From IMG/VR virus record IMGVR_UViG_3300034630_000009, positions 1 to 64,000 of that record: a stretch of DNA of 64,000 nucleotides. One strand, written 5' to 3'. The notes beneath the pieces were generated by a model, which saw only the letters and a program-made list of their open reading frames with translations, was not told where the DNA came from and did not search any database. Source of the stretch: a virus. This document shows, piece after piece, positions 27,061-34,884 of this stretch. Within the stretch, counting starts at the first letter, position 1; every line of letters starts with the position of its first letter. A program made the position numbers and the translations under genes.

Positions 27061-27474
27061 TTATGGACCCGCAAAGATTGACATCACCGCACTGCCAGGA
27101 TTCAGCACTGCACTAAACCCGTCTGGTACGGTCAGCCCCAGCGATCGATCCAAACGTTGCTGCTGCTCCATATAGCCCTGCACGAGGGCAGGCAAATTGA
27201 ACAGCGTCTGCGCCGTACCCTTTGGTTCGCTCACAGTTAAACTTTGGAAGGTGGCACCATCGGCACTCACGATCGACTGATCCGATCGGTTTGTTCTGAT
27301 CAACGTACTACCGACAAAATATGGTCGATAGGTTTTGGTACCAGTGGAGTCTGTGCCAGCGCTGTCTGACAGCATGAGATTGACACGATAGTCGCTGATG
27401 GTAGCACTATCGATGCTGGTCAGTTCTCGTACCAGTGCCAGCATTGCCGTTGCGTCGGTGTATGCATTTGCCAT
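27061..27474 (-). CDS. hypothetical protein between terminase and portal
   Basis: A 137-residue protein starting with a helix (ATAMLALVRELTSIDSATIS), then beta strands with ADGATFQSLTVSEP. It sits between the large terminase and the portal fusion, touching the terminase stop. The size and early helical layout recall head-tail adaptor proteins, though these usually follow the portal. Function not assigned. Confidence 0.6.
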   Translation of the reverse strand: MANAYTDATAMLALVRELTSIDSATISDYRVNLMLSDSAGTDSTGTKTYRPYFVGSTLIRTNRSDQSIVSADGATFQSLTVSEPKGTAQTLFNLPALVQGYMEQQQRLDRSLGLTVPDGFSAVLNPGSAVMSIFAGP

Positions 27475-28782
27475 TTACCATTCTCCTACCCAGTTGCCGC
27501 TAAGCTGACTCTTAATCAAGGGAGACAGCGCATAACGTGCGCTGTCGATCGCGTGATTGTGTTTATCGACAATGGCTGGCAGAATGTCGCCCGCAGCATT
27601 TGTCTTGTACCGATACAACCTGCATTCTTCAGCAAAATGCGTGCAGCGCTGATGTACTACTATCTTGTCAAAATTCCTGAGAAAAGCAATCCCGTCCTCT
27701 ACCGAGCCTGCCCACTTATCGGCGGCAACCAAGTAGGGTATACCAGGACGATCGCGCTTTTGCTGCGAGACATGGCTAATCGATTCTGGTCGTGAGTTAT
27801 CGGCACGGACTGTGTGTTTTTCAATCTCTGGGAGGTCACGCATCCAGCGATCGGCAGTCTGGTCTAACTCTAGCTGTAACGCCCAGGATTCGTACTCTAC
27901 CCACAAACATTGATCATAAATCCAGAGCTTCACGGCTGCGGTCGGGTCAGCGGCAAAGCCCCAGTCGGCTCCAAAGTAGGGACCATCCCAGTCGCTACCT
28001 GGTACAAATTCATCCAGCCGCCACTTGTCGCCAAAGATTTGGAGCTGCGATTTGATGTTGTAGCCACCCTGCCAGACGTGTTGGTAATAATCAGTGTCGC
28101 GCTGACGGTCAAGTGCCATCTCTGCCAGTGATTCAGCAGGTAGCAGCGGATTCTGGTCGTAGTTCACTGAGACAACGATCGCGCCTTCTGGTACACCTGT
28201 TTCGCCACGAAAGAAATGATCAACAGCATCAGTGGGTTGATCGGGGTTCCAGGTAAACCAGATCTCCGAACCAGGGGTGCGAATGGTAGGGCGGAGGAGA
28301 GTGAGCGATCGGGCGCTCAAGTTCTGCGCTTCTTCGACCCAGGCAAGACCGAATCCTTCCAATGATTTGATGGAATCGGCTGTGTGGTCTTGCATCCCTT
28401 GAAAAATGCAAATGCCGTTGCCGCCCTTGCGCCTGATTTCAGTAGTAAGAATGGTAAACAGGTGCCTCACTCCCATCTCTTGAATTTTCTTCTCCAGTAG
28501 CGCTTTAGCGGAGAATTTGAGCGATTTTTGAATCTCACGAATACAGACCACTCGCAGATCTGGTTCTGCCACCATGCGCTGTACCGCTTTTTCAGCAAAG
28601 TGATGGGACTTACCCGCACTACGCCCCCCGTAAGCTGCCTTGTAGCGTGATGACTCCTTGAAAGGCAACGCCCAGTCTGGAATCTGAAGTTGTAGGTGAA
28701 TAGGCTGCGATCGCGGCTTCACAGGCGGCAACCACTTATTCAGTCGCTTCTCTCTCCGCTCTAGCCGCTCTAAGCCTTTCAT
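27475..28782 (-). CDS. terL: terminase large subunit
   Basis: A 435-residue Terminase_3-type (SPP1/PBSX-like) packaging ATPase-nuclease. The Walker A is GGRSAGKSHH, Walker B is GLAWVEEAQNL, and the coupling motif follows (FTWNPDQP). The nuclease acidic residues lie in GADWGFAADP, VRADNSRPESI and DKHNHAIDSARYAL. It cuts and pumps DNA into the procapsid through the portal. Its start overlaps the end of the small subunit by 47 bases. Confidence 0.95.
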   Translation of the reverse strand: MKGLERLERREKRLNKWLPPVKPRSQPIHLQLQIPDWALPFKESSRYKAAYGGRSAGKSHHFAEKAVQRMVAEPDLRVVCIREIQKSLKFSAKALLEKKIQEMGVRHLFTILTTEIRRKGGNGICIFQGMQDHTADSIKSLEGFGLAWVEEAQNLSARSLTLLRPTIRTPGSEIWFTWNPDQPTDAVDHFFRGETGVPEGAIVVSVNYDQNPLLPAESLAEMALDRQRDTDYYQHVWQGGYNIKSQLQIFGDKWRLDEFVPGSDWDGPYFGADWGFAADPTAAVKLWIYDQCLWVEYESWALQLELDQTADRWMRDLPEIEKHTVRADNSRPESISHVSQQKRDRPGIPYLVAADKWAGSVEDGIAFLRNFDKIVVHQRCTHFAEECRLYRYKTNAAGDILPAIVDKHNHAIDSARYALSPLIKSQLSGNWVGEW

Positions 28783-29125
28783 CTACCATTTTTTGTGTGA
28801 GTGCTATGTCTGCCAACGTTTCAGCGGCTCCGGTTATGGCAGCGATTGCCTCTGGTTTAGCGGGATCTGCCTGCTGCCCTGCCTGCTTCAAGAAATTGAT
28901 GCAACTAGCTAAAGCAGCAGGTAAATCTTCAGCCCACTGTTCATCCTTAGCTTGCCTCAAATCCCGGAAAAATTCCCTAAACTTGCTGTCAGTTTCGAGC
29001 CTAACACGCCACCCTTCGATAGACTTGACGGTCACTTCGTATTTTTCCGCAGCCGCACGATCGCCCATCAAAATCGCATCGACCAAGGCTTTCGCTGCAC
29101 GCTCTTTGTTGAATTCTCTAGACAT
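28736..29125 (-). CDS. terS: terminase small subunit
   Basis: A 129-residue, helix-rich protein immediately before terL. The N-terminal half (NKERAAKALVDAILMGDRAA, EKYEVTVKSIEGWRVRL) is a helix-turn-helix of the kind small terminases use to recognise pac or cos DNA. The C-terminal half has oligomerisation helices ending in Arg/Glu-rich sequence. It is the first gene after the terminator at 29177-29196. Confidence 0.8.
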   Translation of the reverse strand: MSREFNKERAAKALVDAILMGDRAAAEKYEVTVKSIEGWRVRLETDSKFREFFRDLRQAKDEQWAEDLPAALASCINFLKQAGQQADPAKPEAIAAITGAAETLADIALTQKMVDERLRAARAEREATE

Positions 29126-29164
29126 AAATCAATCATTCCCCGCTCTCTGAGGGATTGCCCCAGA

Positions 29165-29196
29165 TAACTAAAAGAAAACCCTGCCACAGCAGGGTT
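29165..29196 (-). terminator. intrinsic terminator upstream of the packaging genes
   Basis: On the minus strand an 8-bp perfect stem AACCCTGC / GCAGGGTT with loop TGTG (29196-29177) runs directly into TTTTCTTTTAG. It separates the small regulatory genes from terS. Read-through or antitermination here could gate the whole late operon. On the plus strand no T-run follows. Confidence 0.75.
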
Positions 29197-29230
29197 CGTG
29201 CAGACTTCCAGAGAGTCGTAACAAGCAAAA

Positions 29231-29461
29231 CTAGAGATTGAGTGTTGACTCAGTTGTCACAGGTGTTTCTACTGGTGGCGCTGGCGTTAGTTCCGGTGCT
29301 GGCAGAATGCCCGTGAGCTTCACAATGAGCGCGTTCACCCTGTCCGTTTCAGGAGTCAGGTCAACCGTAGTCACCTGCCCAATTTTGGCATTCAGGTCAG
29401 CGATCGCCGTTTGCAATTCAGGCACCAGCACCACCACTTGATCAATTAGAGTTGTCATCAT
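29231..29461 (-). CDS. small hypothetical protein
   Basis: A 76-residue protein beginning MMTTLIDQVVVLVPELQTAI, with a Pro/Glu-rich C-terminal half. The start at 29461 is chosen because GGAGAG lies 5 bases upstream; a longer frame from 29557 would overlap the previous gene and lacks such a site. Helical N-terminus, possibly a coiled-coil oligomer. Function unknown; it lies between the regulatory gene and the terminator. Confidence 0.55.
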   Translation of the reverse strand: MMTTLIDQVVVLVPELQTAIADLNAKIGQVTTVDLTPETDRVNALIVKLTGILPAPELTPAPPVETPVTTESTLNL

Positions 29462-29543
29462 TTGCTCTCCAATAATCTGAGAATTTTGGGAAGGCTCTGA
29501 GGGAGGAGCGCGATCGCCTCCAAGCGATCGCTGCTGTGCATGA

Positions 29544-30254
29544 CTAAGATTCCTCACCCAAAAGCGAGCGCCCTTCTAATTGCAGTACTTCTGGCAGTAC
29601 ATTCAACCCCAGTACACGGCGCACAAACGCTTTAAGCTGATCCTCCAAGCTGATGGCTTGCAATTCAGGCTTCAGCAAATGCGTTTCGCCAGTGGATGTC
29701 GCGATCGTCACAATATCACCCTTAATCGCTTTAACAGTGACGGGTTGCCCAAAAAGTGCATGGTTAGGGTTGCAGACGATCGCGGGTTGATTTGCTGCCA
29801 AGTCGCTGCGAGAACGGCGATCGACAACAGCTTTCACCACTGCTGCTGTGGGCTTACCACCTGCTGCTGCTACTGCTTCTGCCCAAGCTTCCCGTTGTTC
29901 TTCAGGTGCAAGGTTGGCTTTAGCGATCGGGCGTAATTGTGCTTCTGACTCTGGCAAGATGCCGACAATTGTCGGCATCTCAAGCATCAGGTTGGCATAC
30001 ACCTCCCCTGCTTTCATCAACATGTACGCATAGTCTCTGGAAAGGTTTAAGTCCGTTTGACAAAATTCTTCAAACGAATCGTATTCTTCACGGTAGAGGC
30101 GTTCTCCCCGAATAATTTGAAGCGCCTGTACGCCGTCCCAAAAGCCCTGCATCCCTTTGCGAAAGCGCTCTTTGAGGATGCCGTATTCCACACGTTGGTT
30201 TTCTGAAAGCCTGGTCAAGCGGGAAGAGGGCATAGCAGTATAGTTGCAGTACAC
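29544..30254 (-). CDS. DNA-binding-like regulatory protein
   Basis: A 236-residue protein with the segment GERLYREEYDSFEEFCQTDLNLSRDYAYMLMKAGEV (about residues 50-85). This is the helix-turn-helix pattern found in many phage and plasmid regulators and ParB-like or DUF3102-like proteins. The C-terminal part has a small beta barrel-like stretch (GQPVTVKAIKGDIVTIATST). It follows the sigma factor by 7 bases, so the two probably act together in late control. Confidence 0.65.
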   Translation of the reverse strand: MYCNYTAMPSSRLTRLSENQRVEYGILKERFRKGMQGFWDGVQALQIIRGERLYREEYDSFEEFCQTDLNLSRDYAYMLMKAGEVYANLMLEMPTIVGILPESEAQLRPIAKANLAPEEQREAWAEAVAAAGGKPTAAVVKAVVDRRSRSDLAANQPAIVCNPNHALFGQPVTVKAIKGDIVTIATSTGETHLLKPELQAISLEDQLKAFVRRVLGLNVLPEVLQLEGRSLLGEES

Positions 30255-30261
30255 GTCAACA

Positions 30262-30777
30262 CTACGGTTCCCTACCCGACTCTGCCAACTCGGTCAGGCT
30301 AACTACCCGTTTCTTGACTGCCAGCACAATAAACTCCCAGTCATCCTTGGGAGCGCCTGGGGCAGACTTCAGAATGGCGGCAATCTCCGCTAAAGATCGC
30401 TCAACCCCAAGTGCCGCTAACCTCTTTTGGTCGCGCTCCACACGTTGATAGAATTCAATTAAGCGCCGCGGTGTTTTGATGGCATCCCAGCGATCGCGCA
30501 AATGATGTCCGATCTCACCCGTGATATAAGGCACAGCGAAAGAGCTAAAAGCTGTACCGCGTTGCGGGTCAAACTTACGGATGGCTTTAAGCAAGCCCAA
30601 TGAAGCAATTTGCTCTAAATCTTCATAAGGTTCTAAACACTGATGGCTATACTGGTGCGCGTATTTTCGTGCCAGGTTGCGGTGCTGTGCAAAAAACCTA
30701 CTCTCTGCACGTTGTTGTAACCTGTAACGCGCCACAATGCTGGAGGACGATAACCGTGTAGGAGCAGTACAAACCAT
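30262..30777 (-). CDS. sigma-70 family factor lacking region 4 (SigF-like)
   Basis: A 171-residue protein matching regions 2 and 3 of group 3 sigma factors. Region 2 is YEDLEQIASLGLLKAIRKFD, RGTAFSSFAVPYITGEIGHH, LRDRWDAIKTPRR; a region 3-like helix pair is LAALGVERSLAEIAAILK. The chain then ends with SLTELAESGREP, so region 4 (the -35 binder) is missing. Placed first in the late operon, it may recruit host polymerase to late promoters with a partner, as T4 gp55 does with gp33. The exact start is uncertain. Confidence 0.85.
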   Translation of the reverse strand: MVCTAPTRLSSSSIVARYRLQQRAESRFFAQHRNLARKYAHQYSHQCLEPYEDLEQIASLGLLKAIRKFDPQRGTAFSSFAVPYITGEIGHHLRDRWDAIKTPRRLIEFYQRVERDQKRLAALGVERSLAEIAAILKSAPGAPKDDWEFIVLAVKKRVVSLTELAESGREP

Positions 30778-30852
30778 AGTGTCAGACGCTTCAGGATGGT
30801 TCTATTAAGCCCTAAAGTGAGCGCGATCGCCACTTTTGGAAGGGAACGTTAA

Positions 30853-30978
30853 CACCGTACTACTGCACCTGAAAGTCATGTCCACCAAACCATCGATCAG
30901 CGCTGGGGTGAACTGACAGGGAGTGTTGCAGCAGGGACGATCGCCCCGTTCACCTTTAATGCGTTTGAATCGAACTAA
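30853..30978 (+). pseudogene. 3-prime remnant of a tail gene in front of fibre copy B
   Basis: From just after an in-frame TAA at 30850 to the TAA at 30976-30978 the frame is open for 41 codons without a start codon. It reads ...DQRWGELTGSVAAGTIAP followed by FTFNAFESN, like the C-terminus of a short tail protein. Its stop overlaps the next ATG as TAATG, the same coupling that joins the tail gene and fibre gene at 4295. It looks like the tail end of a duplicated partner gene whose 5-prime part was lost. The rest of 30778-30852 shows no gene. Confidence 0.4.
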
Positions 30979-32183
30979 TGCTGACCCGCAAAGAGTTGCA
31001 CGAGCAGGTACGTCGGGATCAGCGCGATCGGCAAACTGCTCCTGATGACCAAAGCCACAAAAGCGCGATCGTGGGCATGGGTAAACGCGACCCGCAGACG
31101 GGACAGCATGAGGTGCTGTTGCCTGATGGCTCGGTTGAGGTGGGGGAGAAAGTCTTCAGCAGCAGCCTGCCAGAAGGGAGTCAGGTGCTAGGGATTCTTC
31201 AAGAGGCTGGTGGGTGGTTGCTGGACGAACGGGATGTCACGGCAAGAATTTCGTCTGCGGCAGAGGAACCGGTTGGGAAGATCAAATATCTCTATTCAAT
31301 CATCAACTCAACCACAAGGAAAACTGAGTATTGGGTAGGAGGCTGGCAAGCGCAGCCTAAATTTTTATTCGTGGTGCAAGATTTTATCCCGCTAACCCCC
31401 TTCCCTAGCTTCAATATTCGCTTATCCAACCGTGCTAAAAGCGCTTATACGGTTGATCTGGGCAAGGTGACCGGAAGCGGGTTGCTCATACCAGGCTTTC
31501 CACCAGGGTCAAACAAAGCGGGTTATTTCGTCACTCTGGATCAAAACGGTTCTGTCGTGTATCAAAGCCGCACGTTAGTAGGCGATCGAGAAAACTTTTT
31601 CTCCATTGGTCTCGTTTCCAATAGTTTTTACTACGCTCCTATCAACGATGCCAGCAGTATCCTGACTGGCAGTTGGACAACGTGCTTTCAAGGTATAGCC
31701 ACAAGCGGTTATGGTGCTGATATTACTAATGTCCGGCAATACCATTTACCTGCCTTTATTAGTCTCAATCCTGCCAGTATCTATCGCGGTGATGCGCCTG
31801 ATGGAACAAGTTTGGTGTATCAAACTTTTGCCATTAATAAAACTGGAAATTGCGGCGTTGGCAGACTCGCGGCAACGCCATACAGCAGCAGCCAACTTTA
31901 TTGGCTTGAAGTCGGTATGCTAGGCGCAGCGCAGAGCTTGACTTTCTTGCCATTACAAACCGGAGCTTTAAGAGCGCAATATCGCATTGACTGCTTTGAT
32001 CGAATTTTCAGTGTTTTTAGCCGCACAGATCTGGATTTGGCTAAACAAAAAACAGTGGCGATCGACTTTTACAAGGGGTTAACAGGTGAAAAAACGAACA
32101 CAAAGAAAACGAAAGTTTATCCAATACCACTGAAACAACGATCGCTCTCCCCGATTATCATTGACGCTTCTTATCATCCTTAA
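30978..32183 (+). CDS. fibre-like structural protein (copy B of a duplicated gene)
   Basis: A 401-residue protein. N-terminal part: MGKRDPQTGQHEVLLPDGSV, matching the small gene at 32241. From GKIKYLYSIINSTTRKTEYW onward it parallels the minus-strand fibre protein at 3177-4295 (VGGWQ, YFVTLDQNG, FISLNPASIYRGDAPDG, DCFDRIFSVFS, KVYPIPLKQR, SYHP). Orientation is opposite to the tail operon and the copies are clearly diverged, so the duplication is old. It could be an alternative fibre giving a different host range; no invertase or recombination sites were seen. Confidence 0.75.
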   Translation: MLTRKELHEQVRRDQRDRQTAPDDQSHKSAIVGMGKRDPQTGQHEVLLPDGSVEVGEKVFSSSLPEGSQVLGILQEAGGWLLDERDVTARISSAAEEPVGKIKYLYSIINSTTRKTEYWVGGWQAQPKFLFVVQDFIPLTPFPSFNIRLSNRAKSAYTVDLGKVTGSGLLIPGFPPGSNKAGYFVTLDQNGSVVYQSRTLVGDRENFFSIGLVSNSFYYAPINDASSILTGSWTTCFQGIATSGYGADITNVRQYHLPAFISLNPASIYRGDAPDGTSLVYQTFAINKTGNCGVGRLAATPYSSSQLYWLEVGMLGAAQSLTFLPLQTGALRAQYRIDCFDRIFSVFSRTDLDLAKQKTVAIDFYKGLTGEKTNTKKTKVYPIPLKQRSLSPIIIDASYHP

Positions 32184-32194
32184 TTGTAAGCATA

Positions 32195-32218
32195 CCCCGG
32201 TCTGAAGACGCGGGGTTT
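32195..32218 (+). terminator. hairpin after fibre copy B
   Basis: CCCCGGTCT-GA-AGACGCGGGG forms a 9-bp stem with one bulged G, followed by TTT. It lies 12 bases after the stop of the fibre-like gene. Probably a terminator. A similar GC hairpin at 35105-35125 invites comparison with IS200/IS605 ends, but no transposase is nearby. Confidence 0.5.
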
Positions 32219-32240
32219 CCAAACGTATCAGGTATTTCTG

Positions 32241-32501
32241 ATGACCCGCACCGAACTCACCGCTCAAACCCGTTTCCAACAATCCATGCGCGTTCTCACT
32301 CAAGGTAACAGCTCGTCGCCCTACGGGTTGAGAGCAGTAACGGGCTATCTGGGCAAACGAGATGCTCAGACGGGCGATCGGACTTTCACTGATGCAACAG
32401 GTGTAACCACCCCTGCCCGTGACTTGAGAACTGGCGCTCAACCCTCAGACCATGAGGCGGCAGGGATTCAAGTTGAAGGCGGCAAGAACTATGTGCGCTA
32501 G
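32241..32501 (+). CDS. small protein related to the N-terminus of fibre copy B
   Basis: An 86-residue protein starting MTRTELTAQTRFQQSMRVLT with GYLGKRDAQTGDRTFTDATG. The layout (basic helical start, then GKRD-x-QTG) repeats that of the 401-residue protein upstream (MLTRKELHEQVRRDQRD, GKRDPQTG). It is a free-standing version of that N-terminal module, as is seen for the 97-residue gene beside fibre copy A on the other strand. Confidence 0.6.
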   Translation: MTRTELTAQTRFQQSMRVLTQGNSSSPYGLRAVTGYLGKRDAQTGDRTFTDATGVTTPARDLRTGAQPSDHEAAGIQVEGGKNYVR

Positions 32502-32577
32502 AGAGAAGACAGCTATACTGGACTGATACAGAAGTTCTATATTGAGTTCTATGTCTGGGGCGATCGAAGTCACTCTT

Positions 32578-32608
32578 CCCCTTGTGCGAATGCCACGAGG
32601 GGTTTTTT
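32578..32608 (+). terminator. intrinsic terminator
   Basis: CCCCTTGTG and CACGAGGGG (pairing through a T-G wobble) form a 9-bp stem around CGAATGC and are followed by six T residues. It closes the small fibre-related operon and lies before the coiled-coil gene that starts at 32650. Confidence 0.85.
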
Positions 32609-32649
32609 ATGGCTTAATGGAAGCGTCCTGTACCAATGGAGCTAGTACA

Positions 32650-32973
32650 ATGTTTGCAAGACTTAAAGAATTGATTGATGGGATCGTGAGTCGCTTGAAA
32701 GCCGCGATCGCATCCTTAGCAGAGTACCAGGAAGAAAACGTAGCGCTAAAGGCAGAGAACGCTGATCTCAAACAAAGGCTAGCCGATACAGCAGCGCTAC
32801 CTGCTGAGACTGAAGAACGCATTCAAGCCCTGTTGCAAGAGGCGGCAACAGCCAGGGCAGAAGCCGAGACCGCCAAGGCTGATTTAGCAGTGGTGAAGCA
32901 GCAGGATGTGGAAGAAGAGGGGCAAATTCAGGAGTTGATCACCAACCTGGAAGCAGCAACCCCGTCCGCATGA
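32650..32973 (+). CDS. coiled-coil protein
   Basis: A 107-residue, almost fully helical protein (MFARLKELIDGIVSRLKAAI, then EENVALKAENADLKQRLAD). I take ATG 32650, with GGAG about 8 bases upstream, because the in-frame start at 32542 would translate through the terminator. Heptad spacing suggests a dimer or trimer. It is a monocistronic unit between two strong terminators. Function unknown. Confidence 0.6.
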   Translation: MFARLKELIDGIVSRLKAAIASLAEYQEENVALKAENADLKQRLADTAALPAETEERIQALLQEAATARAEAETAKADLAVVKQQDVEEEGQIQELITNLEAATPSA

Positions 32974-32999
32974 CGTTACATTAAGCCATGCTCATGTTG

Positions 33000-33029
33000 G
33001 GACGCTCAGGGGGCTGAACGTCCTTTTTT
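33000..33029 (+). terminator. intrinsic terminator
   Basis: GGACG-C-TCAG and CTGA-A-CGTCC pair (9 of 10 positions) around GGGG and are followed by six T residues and G. It ends the coiled-coil gene 26 bases upstream. Confidence 0.85.
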
Positions 33030-33058
33030 GTTGAGAACCACAAACCGTATAACTAAAT

Positions 33059-33174
33059 ACAATTGTCACAAAAGCATTGCCTACACATGCCAAGCGAGAC
33101 AGACTTTCCTGTCTTGGCACGGAGATTAAGCCACTTACATCTAAGCCACCAATCAGTGCTTTTGTGACAATTGT
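33059..33174. repeat. 116-bp element with 18-bp perfect terminal inverted repeats
   Basis: Left arm 33059-33076 (ACAATTGTCACAAAAGCA) is the exact reverse complement of right arm 33157-33174. Inside is a second hairpin: TGCCAA ... GACAG-ACTTTC-CTGTC-TTGGCA (33088-33119), followed by two TAAGCCAC direct repeats. No coding frame and no clear target-site duplication. It could be a MITE-like insertion, a structured RNA or a replication/attachment site. Confidence 0.75.
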
Positions 33175-33239
33175 TTAGAGCTTGATACAAAACAGAAAGG
33201 CAAGATCAAACGTACTGGGCTAGGATATTCTCAGCAAAA

Positions 33240-33277
33240 CAAAAGGCTCCCGCGCTTGGCAGTTTGGGAGCCTTTTG
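33240..33277. terminator. bidirectional hairpin terminator
   Basis: A 12-bp perfect stem CAAAAGGCTCCC (33240-33251) and GGGAGCCTTTTG (33266-33277) with a 14-base loop. A/T tracts on both sides let it act in either direction. It lies directly before the 283-residue gene, so translation from the in-frame TTG at 33256 inside the loop is unlikely. Confidence 0.8.
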
Positions 33278-33291
33278 AAAACCAATTAGCA

Positions 33292-34143
33292 ATGATGTCA
33301 TTATCTAATATTTTCACGCTACCTGCAACCGAAGTGCAGATCGATCCGCCGCTTCTCGAAACCTTTAGAGAAGAAGTTGCTGCGATCGCGCTCCAATGGA
33401 CAGATAAACGCTTGATTGCCACAATGGGCTACCTGAACAACCTGCTCTACTGCGCCGCCAAAGCTCAAGGCGTTGTAAGTCGCGGGTTTAGCAAGCTTTT
33501 AGAGATTGCCCAGTCCGCGCTTTTCAGGTTGCGAGAACAAGTCACCGTGACGGTGCCCATTACTTATAGCGAACAGTTCCTGTCGCAACACTGGAGCGGG
33601 GGCACCTTCAGCCGCAGCAGTTTGCGCTCAATTAGAGAGCAACTGTCTACAGTCTTTGGGTTGTTCGAGTACGAGAAGTTAGCGTTTTGTGCGCGTCAGG
33701 CAGGCGACCGAAAACAGCGTTCTACTTACGAGGCCTTTGATGTCGCCAAAGCGTTGCTGGTCTATGAGCAGTTGGAGCGGATCTACTGCGATCGCGGGCT
33801 TGAACTGAGCACTTTAGGGCGGCATCAGGGTTGTTTCTGCAAACTACTGTACGAGGCAATTTTCATACGCTCGGCTGGGTTTCGTCGCGGTGATCAGTCC
33901 GCTGGCAGCATCCCACCCACCGCAGAAGAGGCGGCGATTATACGGGCGGAGCGGACCTTAAAGACCAGCATTGATATGCAATCAAGCTACAACGCACACT
34001 GCGAGGCTCTCAAAGAGTATCGGCGTATCGGGATTGATCGCCGCCATCCAGAATTGTTTGAGGCGACTTATCTAAAATGGCAAGAGCTAAAGCATTGGTT
34101 AGCCAATCGACCGGGCTGGGATTTTGCTGAATTGCCGTACTGA
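33292..34143 (+). CDS. hypothetical helical protein
   Basis: A 283-residue, largely helical protein starting MMSLSNIFTLPATEVQIDPP. It contains a His/Cys-bearing segment GRHQGCFCKLLYEAIFIRS (about residue 185) and ends PGWDFAELPY. I start at ATG 33292 because the upstream TTG lies in the terminator loop. No family recognised. It follows a bidirectional terminator, so it must have its own promoter, and it precedes the small membrane-protein cluster by 57 bases. Confidence 0.65.
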   Translation: MMSLSNIFTLPATEVQIDPPLLETFREEVAAIALQWTDKRLIATMGYLNNLLYCAAKAQGVVSRGFSKLLEIAQSALFRLREQVTVTVPITYSEQFLSQHWSGGTFSRSSLRSIREQLSTVFGLFEYEKLAFCARQAGDRKQRSTYEAFDVAKALLVYEQLERIYCDRGLELSTLGRHQGCFCKLLYEAIFIRSAGFRRGDQSAGSIPPTAEEAAIIRAERTLKTSIDMQSSYNAHCEALKEYRRIGIDRRHPELFEATYLKWQELKHWLANRPGWDFAELPY

Positions 34144-34200
34144 ACGTGCGCTCAGACGATGGGTAGGGCAGAATATGGGTGTACTACTACTCCCTGAAAG

Positions 34201-34425
34201 ATGCGTCAGTCGACTCTCGATGTGATTACTACCGTTTCTGGTGTTGGTGCCTCCGCTTCTGGTGCCTTGGCTGGGTTTGGTGTGGCACCGCACGTTACCA
34301 TCCCGATCGCGGGTGCCCTGGGCAGCGTCTTTTCCTGGTTCACTCAGAAGCCAGCAACTCCTTACCAACCAATACAAGGCAATTACGCACCCTATCAACC
34401 ACGTCAAGGGGGTAGCGATGGCTGA
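34201..34425 (+). CDS. small membrane-type protein (holin-like candidate)
   Basis: A 74-residue protein with a hydrophobic, Gly/Ala-rich stretch VITTVSGVGASASGALAGFG and a second AGALGSVFSWF, then a polar Pro/Gln/Tyr-rich tail. Two hydrophobic segments and a polar tail suit a holin or pinholin. The start codon region has no clear ribosome binding site. It overlaps the next gene by 8 bases and belongs to a run of four tiny genes. Confidence 0.5.
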   Translation: MRQSTLDVITTVSGVGASASGALAGFGVAPHVTIPIAGALGSVFSWFTQKPATPYQPIQGNYAPYQPRQGGSDG

Positions 34426-34651
34426 TTTATTACCCACAGACACCGATCGCCTCACGCGCCTTGAACAGCAAGTAGCAGCAATCCTAGCAATGCAACAGAC
34501 CCAGAACGGGCGACTGGATGTCTTGGAAGTCCAGACGGGCATTACGGGACAGGCTGAGGTTGAACAAATTTTCAACGCGATCGCGGGGGCTGCCGAAGTT
34601 GCCAAAGGGAACCTACCGGATGGGTTAATTGATGAGGCACCGGGCAAGTGA
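34418..34651 (+). CDS. small helical protein
   Basis: A 77-residue protein beginning MADLLPTDTDRLTRLEQQVA with a coiled-coil N-terminal half. GGGGGT precedes its ATG. It overlaps the preceding and following genes (8 bases and GTGA respectively), so the cluster is translationally coupled. It could be the soluble partner, such as an antiholin, of neighbouring membrane proteins; this is inference. Confidence 0.5.
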   Translation: MADLLPTDTDRLTRLEQQVAAILAMQQTQNGRLDVLEVQTGITGQAEVEQIFNAIAGAAEVAKGNLPDGLIDEAPGK

Positions 34652-34884
34652 AGCTGAACTTGAGCGATTGGCTGAAAACTGAGACGGTGTTCCACGCGGT
34701 AGCGATCGCGGTGATTCTTCACGCTTTGGTTTATAAGCAGGGTGTTGGCAGTAACGATTTAGCGGCGGCAGCAGCGATCGCGGCTTTGGGCAGGGTGACA
34801 CCAACCGAGAAAGTAGATGAAAGGTTGGATATACCCCTGGATGGCAGCAAGAAAGAGCCGGATAGCGAGGATAGCGATGCTTAA
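34648..34884 (+). CDS. small single-span membrane protein
   Basis: A 78-residue protein starting at GTG in a GTGA overlap. The segment TVFHAVAIAVILHALVYKQG is a transmembrane helix, followed by an Ala-rich stretch and an acidic tail (KKEPDSEDSDA). Layout resembles small holins or inner-membrane spanin subunits. Confidence in a lysis role is low because the muralytic enzyme lies on the other strand 2 kb away. Confidence 0.5.
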   Translation: MKLNLSDWLKTETVFHAVAIAVILHALVYKQGVGSNDLAAAAAIAALGRVTPTEKVDERLDIPLDGSKKEPDSEDSDA

